Part shown: positions 12,001-24,000 of the stretch, piece after piece
How positions within the stretch are numbered: position 1 is the stretch's first letter
Layout of the letters: each line of letters begins with the position of its first letter
Assembly (NCBI GenBank): GCA_946894095.1
Contig: OX335644.1
Location: 24,905,595-24,969,594, forward strand
DNA from: Incurvaria masculella
Lineage: Eukaryota > Arthropoda > Insecta > Lepidoptera > Incurvariidae
Length of the DNA: 64,000 nucleotides
Reading direction: 5' to 3'
The notes under the pieces: model-generated
Database searches by the model: none
Told to the model about the DNA's origin: nothing
Seen by the model: the letters and a program-made list of their open reading frames with translations, nothing else
Program-made: the position numbers and the translations under genes

Positions 12001-15000
12001 TTAGATGGCGCTGTTAAATAAAAATCGTATTTAAATAAATTGTAACAAAGCCAATAATCCTGAAATTGTGAAATTGTTTTCGCTGCAAGTAATATGACTA
12101 TATTAACTTTTGATTATTAATTCGTGGCTTAAAGGGCAATACTTTTTGCGGTCTGTGTGCAAACAACTTTATATGGGTCGGAACAGCCTTAACATTATAA
12201 AAATTGCACAAAAAGAATACCGTTTTAACTAAAGACATGCGACCAGATGATGGAAATTTGATCAAATTGGTAAAACAGCTAAACAAAAAAAGTAATAAGG
12301 ACAGTTCACTCCACAATTTACAATGTATATTCACCCTTCATGGAAGTTTATTAAATTAAGTTTTGCAAATAAATTAGTCTGTACAGTATGCGCCAAACTT
12401 ATACGCTCTTGACACAAGGGCATAGAGTATACGCGCGAGCAGAGAGGCACATTCAAATTTGGCGCGAACTGAATTTACTACTTAAGAACGGCCCCTAAGC
12501 TATGCTCCCCATACAGACGTAGTTTACTAATCATTTGGAAACCGCTATTCCAATTAAATTGATATTTAATATCTAGTATCAGGTAACAAATATCTGTGTC
12601 TGCATGTTTTGGTTTTTTTGAAAAATCCAAACCGCATGAAATGAAAGCAAAAAGAAAATCTTCATACGAATTTGGTTTTCTCTGTGGTTTGACCCAGAAT
12701 ACATTTACCGAAAAAACAAAGACATGCCGACACAGATATTTGTAACCTAATATTAGGTACCAAATATCAGGTAAGTTGGAACAGTGTTTTTCAAATTATT
12801 AGTAAACTACGTTTGTATAGGAGGCGAAATTTCTGATGCTTACGGGCCGACCTTAAAAAAATATTATACTAGTTTAACAAAATAAAACTAAATTGACATG
12901 CAAAAATATATTTTATTTAAAAACAAAAGATATACATAAACACTACAATATGGATTACATACAATTTAATTTTGCAGAAAATATTGCCTATTTATAAATA
13001 AATGCAAAAATAATTAAGCAGCATTGATTGCAGTTTACACGTAAAAAAAGTTTTAAGTTGCAATGATAAGTCAGGAAAATATAGCAAAAATAAGGTCAAG
13101 TAAACGTCGGACTGACGTATGGAGGGTTCCGCACTATACGAGTACATCCCAAAAAATACAATAAAAAGTCTTCGAAAGTTTTGCTGAAAAAATTATGCAC
13201 AGTCAGTGACATCCAAAGTAACTTCTGGATGACAGTAATAATGCGCGGTGGTAAAAATGATCACCCCTTATATTGTTGATACAGCTACCAGTAGTCAGAG
13301 CCGAAAGTTTCTGCACATGAAACTGAACATATTTTGTTCTATCAATCGTATTCAGAGAGCACCTGTCACAACTTAGTACGAGATTAGCTCCGGACTAACC
13401 ATACAAAACCGGTTTAATCTGGCGGATACAGCTACCAGTAGTCAGAACCGAAAGTTTCTGTACATGAAACTGAACATATTTTGTTCTATCAATCGTATTC
13501 AGAGAGCACCTGTCACAACTTAGTACGAGATTAGCTCCGGACTAACCATACAAAAACCGGTTTAATCTGGCGGATACAGCTACCAGTAGTCAGAACCGAA
13601 AGTTTCTGTACATGAAACTGAACATATTTTGTTCTATCAATCGTGTTCAGAGAGCACCTGTCACAACTTAGTACGAGATTAGCTCCGGACTAACCATCCA
13701 AAAACCGGTTTAATCTGGCGGATTAAAGTTAGTCAACCCTCTCGAATACAGCTGTTTGACTTTTAATTAAAAGCATTTTTTGTGTGAGAATAAACGCATT
13801 TATAATATACTTCATAAGTTTTCATCAATGAGTAAACCATGTATAGTGTATAGGATACGTTGAGTTTTCCTTCAACCAGAAGTATATGACTTTGACTGTG
13901 ACCATGAATCCGTCAGGCCGTATCTCAGATTGTTGTATTTTCTTGTATAGAAGGTAACTACAATTGATATGTGAAGCTTTTAATACGTGGACCGGTTAGA
14001 AGTGTGACGAATACAGCAAAATATGCATAGGCAGACGTAGTAATAGGTTTGTTATTTTCGGCACAAAACCCAAAAAAATGTATGGATGTGGTGCAACAAA
14101 ATTAATTATAAAATATGAGACTCATACATCTTCAATCAATGATTACCAAAAGATATCAATAGTTAGAGCAACAAAAAAATAATCAACTACATATTTGCAT
14201 GGCAAATGTCTAAAATAACAAAATATTGTTAATTGGATGGCTTAGTTTGACACGTCGTGCACTGTAATAGCTAAGTGTATATTCTCTTCCCTGACTACTT
14301 GCTACGTATGTATACGTCAATTCACCAGCTTTGTGCTGGGCTTATAATTTTGCAACAGACTCAAATATATATGAACTGATTTTAAAAATATATAAATTTA
14401 TTAAATTGCATGGCGTAGCTCTGGGTCGATACGTTTTGTCCCTTTGTTAAAACGTAACTTCAAAAGAGCTTTAATAGTATGAATCCGCGTACTAGCGCTG
14501 CCTGAACTGGTGACCATTCGACCACAGAGCAAGGAATGGAGGAACGGCATAACGTATAATATGCAGATCGTATAATGTCATATTTTAACAAAATTTTAAA
14601 ACCATGCACAACGTATAATCGGCAGATCGTATAATCTTATACGTAGTGCATGAAGAAGTCCAAAAAATTAAATTACTTATTTCTCCATGCATAACGTATA
14701 ATAGTCACAACGTATAATGTTATGATCTTTATTTAACAAAAAAAGAAAACCATGCATATCATATAATCCTAAAATATTTCATACGATAAGCGCCCTTATC
14801 GATATAATATTAAAGATTATACTCGCACGCGACTTTTCGACCGTCTCAATTAGCGTTGTAGCAAATTGTTACTCTTCAACAGATATCGATTCGTAGCAAT
14901 TTCAGCCTTAAATGTATCGTTGGTAGGGCGCTTTATGCAGTGCTTCTTGGCATATTATACGTTCTGCATGGTTTTCTTTTTTTGTGAATTCATGTTAGGA

Positions 15001-18000
15001 ATATTATACGTTGTGACTATTATACGTTCTGCATGATGCAAAGAGTTTATTTTATTTTTAAACTCATGCACAACGTATAACATTATACGTTGTGACTATT
15101 ATACGTTATGCATGGTTTTAATTTTTTGGAAAAAAATAAGATTATACGTTGTGAATATTATACGTAGTGAATACGACTCCAAGGAATAATGGGAGTAGCG
15201 ACAGAAATTCATCCGTATAGCGGCAGCGTAGTCACGTAGTGATAATGCACGATCGTAATTGGTTTGCCTACGAATTCGCAAGGCGAATAAATGAAGGCGC
15301 AACTTTAAAAGTTATTTGCAAGACGCCCTGTGCAGTTCTTACATTTCATTGGAACTTGAGTTGGAACTAGTTGGTGCTACCGTTACTATTATCACTAAAA
15401 AGTGGGTACGCTGCCGTTGGGCTTGGGTCCGATGCTCTCGGCTGTCATCGACACGACTCGTGGTAAGTTTTCATTCCCTATGAGTAGTTGAATAAACGAT
15501 AATAATGAAATGTTGTGCAAAAACAACATCCATCGTTTCTGTTCGCCTACTGAACCGTTGCAATCTTACACTATCGTCTATTTCTACACTATTTCTAATA
15601 TCAAATCTCTTTAGTAGCCAATTACGCTTGCAAATTAAACAAGTGAAAGTAGCATTACTTTACGAACTGTTTCACTCACCTGAAAAATTATTTCATTTTA
15701 TTGTCATTTCATTTAAGGCACTTTTGTTCTCACTACTCGTAATGGAATAGTTCCTTTTTTTTTCTTAGATAGGTACTTCCAATAATTGGCATCCAGGCAC
15801 TGGCAGTTTCGATATTAGCTAGGTACTACGCCCAAAGCCTAACAAGCTATTGTGTGCTATTCTCTCAATAGTGCTGGAAGTTGTCATTAGACATCCTTCT
15901 ACTCCTAGAAGCCAGTGACCTAGAAGTCATCTTGGTAAATACCTAACCCCCTACTCTGACAATCCACAGTAAGCAAAAAGAAGCAAAAAGTGTTCTTGAC
16001 ACGAATCCTTACACTCCGACAGGCCACAGTAAGAAAAAAATGGTATTAACACTAATTCTTATACTCTGACATGCCATAGTAAGCAAGAAGTCCCCTTGAC
16101 ACATATCCCCCTACTCTGACAAGCCACAATAACTAAAATAGGCTGTATAGGCACATATACCATGTCCCCTAACACATAACCCCTAATATGTCAAGCCACA
16201 GTGGGGTTTTGACATAAATTCTTCCACTCTGACATGCCATATCGCCTTAACAGATAATCCTATAAGCTGACAAGCCACAGTAAGTAACAAGTGGTGTTGT
16301 GGCTACCGACGCGTGAGAGCGGAGGGGTAGGCGGGTGGGGGCGGGTGCGGGTGGGGCGCGCGCGGTACCTGCTGCTGCTGGAGCGCCTGCGCCGCCGCCG
16401 CCGCCGCCATCTGCTGCGCCTGCAACGCGACACGGACACGTCTCACTGCGGGGTTCGTTTGAAGACAATCGGCGACCGCGGAAGGACGGGAGTGGAAACC
16501 GTAACTAGTTTGTATGGGGGCGGTGCAGCCACGAGTTAGTGGAAAAACATTAACTGTAGCTAGTTCGATTACGAATTCGGGACGCGTAGCATCGAATGTC
16601 CGTTGCACTAAATAGGGTCCTACGTGTCGTTTAAACTCCAGGACATCGCGTAGTAGTGAGCGAATTCGAACAAAGCAACCGTTTTTAGGGTTCCGTACCC
16701 AAAGGGTGAAAACGGCATACAATTTTTTTTTTATGTTCAAGTTTGATAAGTCCAAGTGGTGATAGCTGATTACATCTAATTTGTCTTATTTTTAAGTGTG
16801 CAAGGACCGACGGACGACCAGCGCTGCAGCGCTCTCATCGCGAGGGAGTGGTTGTACGTTAGCTGAGTTGGCTCCCTTTTCCTCTTAGTTCTAAGTTACG
16901 TGTACTGTATACAATTGTAATTGTATAAACGAGGAAATAAATGTTTATTTATTCCATTCAATTCTATTCTAGAACTGTCGCCGAGGGCGGAACGAAATTG
17001 TCCAGAACGGAGCCGGAAACCTCAGCTAGTAGCAACATAAAACGTATTCTCCACGTGTTGCCCACCTGCATGGCGCTCTGCGCCTGCTGCATACTGCACG
17101 ACGCCTGCTGCACGCCGGGTGGAGCTGCCGGCGCACCTCCCCCGCCGCCGCCCCCCCCGCCGCCGCCGCTCGCGCTCTGCGCCTGCGACTTGGCGTAGCC
17201 CTGCGCGCGCGCAACACACATTCAGCTCACTCACAATACAATCTATACAAACAATTATCCGCTACTCGGACCCATAGTCCACAGGGTTTAGGAAAAACAT
17301 GCCTCCAAAATGGTGGTTATTAGTTTAATTTCTGATGTTGAATTTATGATAGATCCGTGCACGTACTTGTGGCGGCCGTGGACAGCCAAATAGAGTGTGG
17401 GAAGACCACCCGCCAGGTGGGAAGACGACATCAAGTGCGTCGGCGGAAAGCAGTGGTTCCGTACCACTGAGGGCCGGGAGGACTGGAGAAGGATTGGAGA
17501 GGCGTATGTCCAGCAGGAGGAAAGAAGTATTTCCTGAGCCTTAGTGGTCACAGCATAGATTAAAGACAAAGGTATAGATAGCTAACATCATACAAACTCC
17601 AGAGCGCATCACCCTCAACGCCACAGTGGGCATTGGAATTTTCAACGAAATCGTATGTGGGTCAAAGTCCAATGTGTGGTGATTGGGGTGATGCCGTTTG
17701 TACAGAACTCGCCGAAAACGTAACGTCATTATTATTTATTGGCTTCTAAATAATGTATTCTAAAATGTGAATTGCAATGCCACCTGTCGACTTTTGCAAT
17801 CCCTATTCCACACTGGTATGACGTTAGCAATCCCTTCCACTTTTGTCTATGGGTCACATCAAGAATGTGTACGGACAGTGGCCCTCTATGTAATGTTAAG
17901 CATACAAAAACCACAACTAGCAATAGATCGCTGCGCCGAACCAGACAAGAGTATTCTACGAATCAATGTGTAATCGCCTGGCAATGGAGTACCTATAAAA

Positions 18001-21000
18001 CGGTTAGTTAAAAAACTAGAACATTTCGGTTTTTGTGGCAAGCTGTTGTTGTGGATCGAAGACTTCTTGACTAATAGACAATTTCGTGTGCGCGTGGGCG
18101 ATGAGCTCTCGAAACCCCATCCCGTTCTAAGCGGAGTTCCTCAGGGATCGGTCCTGGGGCCTGCAGCATTTGGGATCTTCCTTACTGACCTGAAAGCAAT
18201 CATCGACCTTGATTCTATGCTCTTCGCAGAAGACACAAAATTCTTTGCCAACCCCACAATCAGTCACCAAGAAGTACAAGATCACCTCAATCGCATTGTC
18301 CAATGGACAAAGGACTGGCTCTTGACACTTAACGCCGGGAAGTGCTCCGTCTTGCATGTGGGTCCTAGAAATCCTCAACTTCATTATATCGTAGACAGAA
18401 CACCAGTGAATCCAGTGACCTCACAAAAGGATCTCGGTATTATTTGGCCCAGCAACCTAAAACGGGAAACACATCTGATTGAAATCGTTAAAAGGGCGAA
18501 TTCTCTCTTATACATAAAAATAAAGAAGGTTTATCACTGCAAATTTATTTCTCAAGTTATACAAAACCTATGTTCGCCCAGTCCTGGAATATGGCTACCA
18601 AATCTGGAGACCCTACTTCCAAAAAGATATTTGTCTACTGGAAAGAGTGCAGGCAACAAAGATGGTGGCCTCCATAAGAAATAAATCGTATGAGAGCCGT
18701 CTAGAGGCCTTGGGCCTCACCATGCTGGAGGAACGAAGACGTAGAGGAGATCTCATTAAAACATTTAAAATAGTATCAGAACTCTATGATGTGGCAGATC
18801 TCAAACTGATGTACACAATGAATACCAATGATCACCTAAGTGGACACTCACTAAAACTGAACCGAACCTCAAGCAATTCAAACCCGAGGAAACACTTTAT
18901 AACCAATCGTGTGGTTGAGTCGTGGAACAGGCTCCCGGAGGCAGTAATTAGTGCCGCTTCAGTGAACAGCTTCAAAAACAGACTTGACACTTATACAAAA
19001 AATCATAAACTCTAGACTTTTTACAGGAATAAAAAAAAAAACAAGTGCACTCCCAGTTACCAACTCAGATGTACACGCATCAGCTTTAAGCTGCTATATA
19101 GTGTATCGAGACAATAACAACAATAACAAACATCAATTCATGGATGCTGCTGCGCATGCCTGACATGTGGTGGATGGGGGACAGCGAGGGAAGGAGAGAA
19201 CGGGAGAGGGGACCGATCGGGCGACGACTAGATTGGCGCTCGAGAAGCACGTGGACGGAAAACATTTACCTGAGTATCTTGTATTTTCACTACCTACCCG
19301 CCAATTTTATAATTAAGTTATGACTGCATTGGATTAGAGTTAACAAATGTGTCTAGCTAGATCGTAGCGGCTTGAGCGCCGACAGCGGGAACGAAGGTAA
19401 GAGACAGACCTGCAGGTCGGCGAGCAGGTTCTGCCAGACGCCGATGCGCTCGTAGTGCCGCTTCAGCAGCTCGTCCTTGCGCTGCAGCTCGCACTTGAGC
19501 TCGTTGTTGTCCTCTTTCACTAGCAGCTCCGGCTTGAGCGCCGACAGCAGGAACCTACGCACAGTATCACCATCATTCAGACGACTCTTAGAGAAGTGGT
19601 AGCAGCAACGGTTAATTTGCAACATGTTGTATGCTGTCGGGAAAAGCATTTTTATAAGTTGCTACCACTGAATAGAAACAAGGGCGTCGCCAGCCAATGG
19701 CGCAGGGGGGGCAAGTTGACTTTACCTACTACAATTCATACTTTTCTCATTCTCATTGGTGAATTCATTCGAGTTTCGACGTACGGGAATGATTGTTCAA
19801 GGCTTGAACTTCAAGCAAATCAACTCAAAGACTTAGGACTTTGGTTGCATTATATTTGGCAACTTTTTTAGAATCTCTAGGGGGGGGGCAGCTGCCCCTC
19901 CCTGCCCCCCCTTGGCGACGCCCTTGAACAGAAAGGAAGCAGAAGTGGCATGCGGTCGATCATAGACTTATATATGCCTAGACCGATGCGGTTCACTAAA
20001 AGTGACTTGTATGAACATTGATTAACTAATTTTCTCATCCGTCAATTGACTCTGTATGTCTTTACATTCTAAACCCATGCGTCTCCGCCGAATAGTCAAA
20101 GTGACCATTAAAAACCCGCCAAGTGCGAGTCGGACTCGCACACGAAGGGTTCCGTACCATCGTACAAGACTTAACACAAAAAAAAAATTATTTTTTATTT
20201 TTTAGTTTTACCTATTTGTTGTTATAGCGGCAAAATTAATACACACTCTGTGAAAATTTCAGCTCCCTACTTATTACCGTTAATGAGATACAGCCCTATG
20301 ACGGACGGACGGACAGCGGAGGCTTAGTAATAGGGTTCCGTTGGCACCCTTTGGGTACGGAGCCCTAAAAAGTATGTGAATCCGGCAGCACTTCATATAC
20401 CACAGTCTAAACATCGCCACCGGGCGTGAATGGGGTCTTAAAAATGTGTTCGTCAGACTACCTATAGTTCCCATTTGGTGTCTTGTGTTGGGCTTATATT
20501 GTTTATTGTTTTTTTTTGTTTATTGTTTATTCATCATCCATAGACAGTACACTGCACTCGGATTTGTCATATTTTATCATTAGCCAGTTCGGCAATTCCA
20601 GCGAAGAAGAACTGGCAAGAAACTCCGCTGGTTTTTTTTTCAACGTCCACTTAGTCTAAGTTTACAAAATTATAAAGTACAAACAATTAATATCATATCA
20701 AATTCCTGACAAACATCAGTTTATTTGTAAAGACTATGCCCAATATCTAACATGTTGCCAATTGGAGCAAGCCGGTCCCCACAAACAGCACCCGTTCACG
20801 AGCATCACGCCGGGCTCAGACATCATATCATGACAGTCATTCATTAGCCATTCATGTCCAGTTCCATTAAAAGGAACGCAACCCACCTCTTCTGCAGGAA
20901 GAACGCCTCCATCTGGCGCGCGAGGTCGATGAACCGCTCGACCTCCTGCTTCACCTCCTCCTTCTCGACGCACGGCGCCGTCTCCTGCTTGGTCAGCACG

Positions 21001-24000
21001 TTCAGGCACGCCTGCCGACACACGCCTCACGTCACCACGTCTATCCACCAGCGGTTTGATTGTGTACACGCCTCAAGTCAAGTCCCCACGTCTATCCATA
21101 GGCGGTTCCCAAAGTGCTGCCGGCACACGCCTCACGTCACCACGTCTATCCACCAGCGGTTTCATTGTGTACACGCCTCAAGTCAAGTCACCACGTCTAT
21201 CCATAGGCGGTTCCCAAAGTGCGGCCGGCACACGCCTCACGTCACCACGTCTATCCACCAGCGGTTTGATTGTGTACACGCCTCAAGTCAAGTCCCCACG
21301 TCTATCCATAGGCGGTTCCCAAAGTGCGGCCGGCACACGCCTCACGTCACCACATCTATCCACCAGTGGTTCAGAAGGTGCGCCACCGCCAGCCCTCGGG
21401 GGCGCCGCGAGGAGTCCCCGAGTACTGAGGGCTTTATTTTATTTCTTTTATCGTATTTGGTATCAAAACAGATATACATATAATAACTAGCTGCGGTACC
21501 CTTTGAACCCATATGGCATGATTTCATGAGAAACAACCAAATCATTCCCATTTAGAGCTTCGTAAACATTTGGTCACTATTTAAAAAACATTCAATCATG
21601 TGCCACCAATACCTTTCTGCACTTACACTGCTACATGAAGTAACAAAGGGGACTTTTAAGTTTTACGTGGAATCCAAACCACAGCCAGACTCTACATCGA
21701 AAACGGTAGCCCATCCCGCACCTGACTGCTCCCAGAGATGCTGTATGTTGATAAAATAGGCATATAAGTCGGGTGAGTGGTTCGGTGAATGAAGCGTTAT
21801 ATTATGTAGCCTATATGTTTCGAGTAGAATCCGGCTAGACGTAGATACATATCGCATCTAAATCGGGTTATTGGTTCTCAAGTAATAAGCATTTTATTCC
21901 ACTGGTCGCATCTCTGGCAATTTAGCGTGATGCCAAATAGTCCTAAAGTTTGTTTATTTAGACTTTCACTGTTGTTATACATTATAATTAAAATGTTTTC
22001 GGATAGACAGTGCTATGAATCGCATACTTGTTGGGTGAAACGTTGACTTAAGGTGGCCCAACCCGGCGGGACTAACTCATTCGCGGGCACGGTACAAAAC
22101 CGTGCTGTCGCGCTCTGGGACCTTCTATGTTTCAAAGAAAAAGACAGGCCTCCGTAATGAGGAAGATGCTAAATGTCCACAAAAAAGACAATTTGCATAA
22201 GATTAGTAAGTTAAGATTTACGAAACTTTTAATTACAAAACGACTTATAGCTAAAAGTAAACCACGACTACTGTAGTCCAAAATCTAACAGAAACCAAAT
22301 AGATTATAAATGTTGATTAAATAAGCTATGTCTGATGACTAATCTTTTTTTAAGATGTTCTTGCTTTGTGATAGCCTAATCCACCTCCAAAGTTATCGTA
22401 TAAAACGCACGAAAAATTCGAACTTTCGGACCTTATAACTTAGAAACCAAACATAATTTTACAATGCCAATGGGTACGTCAATGGCCAATGGTCATCAGA
22501 CATCTAGTTCGATCAAATAAAGCTATTTTGAGCAAAATTTTGGATCTCTGACAAGAAATATGGGCGTGATCTTCTTTCCCCTTTTGTATGGGGAGATGAG
22601 CGGGTTGGGCCACCTTAAAGAAGCAAGAGATTCATAACACTGTCTATCCGAAAACATTTTAATAATAAAGTCTATAGTCCTAAGGTTTTTTAAGGTTTCA
22701 ATAAAATATTTACAAATTTTATACACAAACCTTCCTCTTTAATCGCTATTTCTATTCGTTTCACTACCTAAAAAAATCGTTGTGTGGTTTAGAAGCCAGC
22801 AAATTGTGCCCATGATTTGAAAAGATTTTCACAAAAAAAAATATTACAGTAATGATGCAAACATAATGTGAATTTCCAGCTCTGCAATGAATGCCAATTC
22901 TAATAAATAATTTGTAATGTGAAAAAAATCTACTTATTTTACAGCTTATTATTATTCGGCACCTATATTTATTTAATTATTCTTTCCAATCTTATGAGGT
23001 TTATTCTAGGAGTAAAAAAACAAATTTTTGTACATCTCTTTAATTCGCACAATTTTATAATACATTCTCAACTCCATTTTAAAGACTTCGAAATAGATTT
23101 TCTACACCTCGTTGCATACCAAGCATCACCGTTGAATACCATAGGGATGTCGTTCAAGATATAATGTGATAAACATGATAAGTATGGACTCCACAAATTT
23201 ATAGCTCAATTTATCTCCGCGTGTATATTTCAGAAAATAACTGATGATAAAAAGCATCACAAATATATGTTTTAAGTTGCAACGATTATATGTATCAGCT
23301 GCCTAAGCCCCGAAATTGTCACAACTAATTTGATTAATGTTGTATCACTCAAATGTATTGATGTGTTTGGTTGTTGCCGGGTCATCTGCGACTACGTTTT
23401 TGTTCAAAATAACACCGAACATGGCTTTACGAACAAAAGGGAGCATGGTTTGATAGTACGGTGAACCAAAACACTGAAACATTGTTCGCCATGGCGGATT
23501 GAGAATATTTATATGCTTGCCTGTGGTGAGGATAAGAGTTGACTTATTTTTTCGTCTTACTCGCTCATTGTGGACGTTTATCTTTCGCCTTGTCACCATA
23601 AATTGGAAGTTATTCAAATAAATTCGAATTTAGAATGTTGCAGACCATGGTTGCGAACAATGTTTTGTACCAGCTAGCCTTTGCTTAGTGATAGGGTTCC
23701 GTTAGAACCATTTGAATACGGAACCCTAATAATCTATGCCAAAAACATAGTCTGGACCGACTCGGAGGGCCTTCAGTTCACTTTTGACGTTACAACTTTA
23801 AGTGATACTACATCCATCAAAAAGTTTGCAACAATTTCAACGCTCGGCGGCAGGTTTAGTAATTTGAATCAAATTAATTGGAAAAATGTTTTGACTAGCT
23901 TGTAAGGTGGTGACAAAAGGACCATTTTCACACAAAAACTATTTTTCATAAAAATACTTAAGGTGCCCCCGTAAGCATCAGAAAATTTCGCATCCCATAC

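Noticed and set aside
18046..18684. Independent reverse-transcriptase gene
   Set aside because: Part of a truncated LINE with a frameshift and a mutated YADD box (FAED).
20854..21483. 209-codon open frame on the plus strand with repeated [18 protein letters not shown] blocks
   Set aside because: It is the 105-bp tandem array read through; 105 is divisible by 3, so no stops accumulate. It overlaps MED28 exon 2 antisense.
23345..23617. 90-codon minus-strand frame as a MED28 5' exon
   Set aside because: No similarity to MED28; the true exon 1 (EEFEESFQ) was found at 31184-31243 in correct phase.
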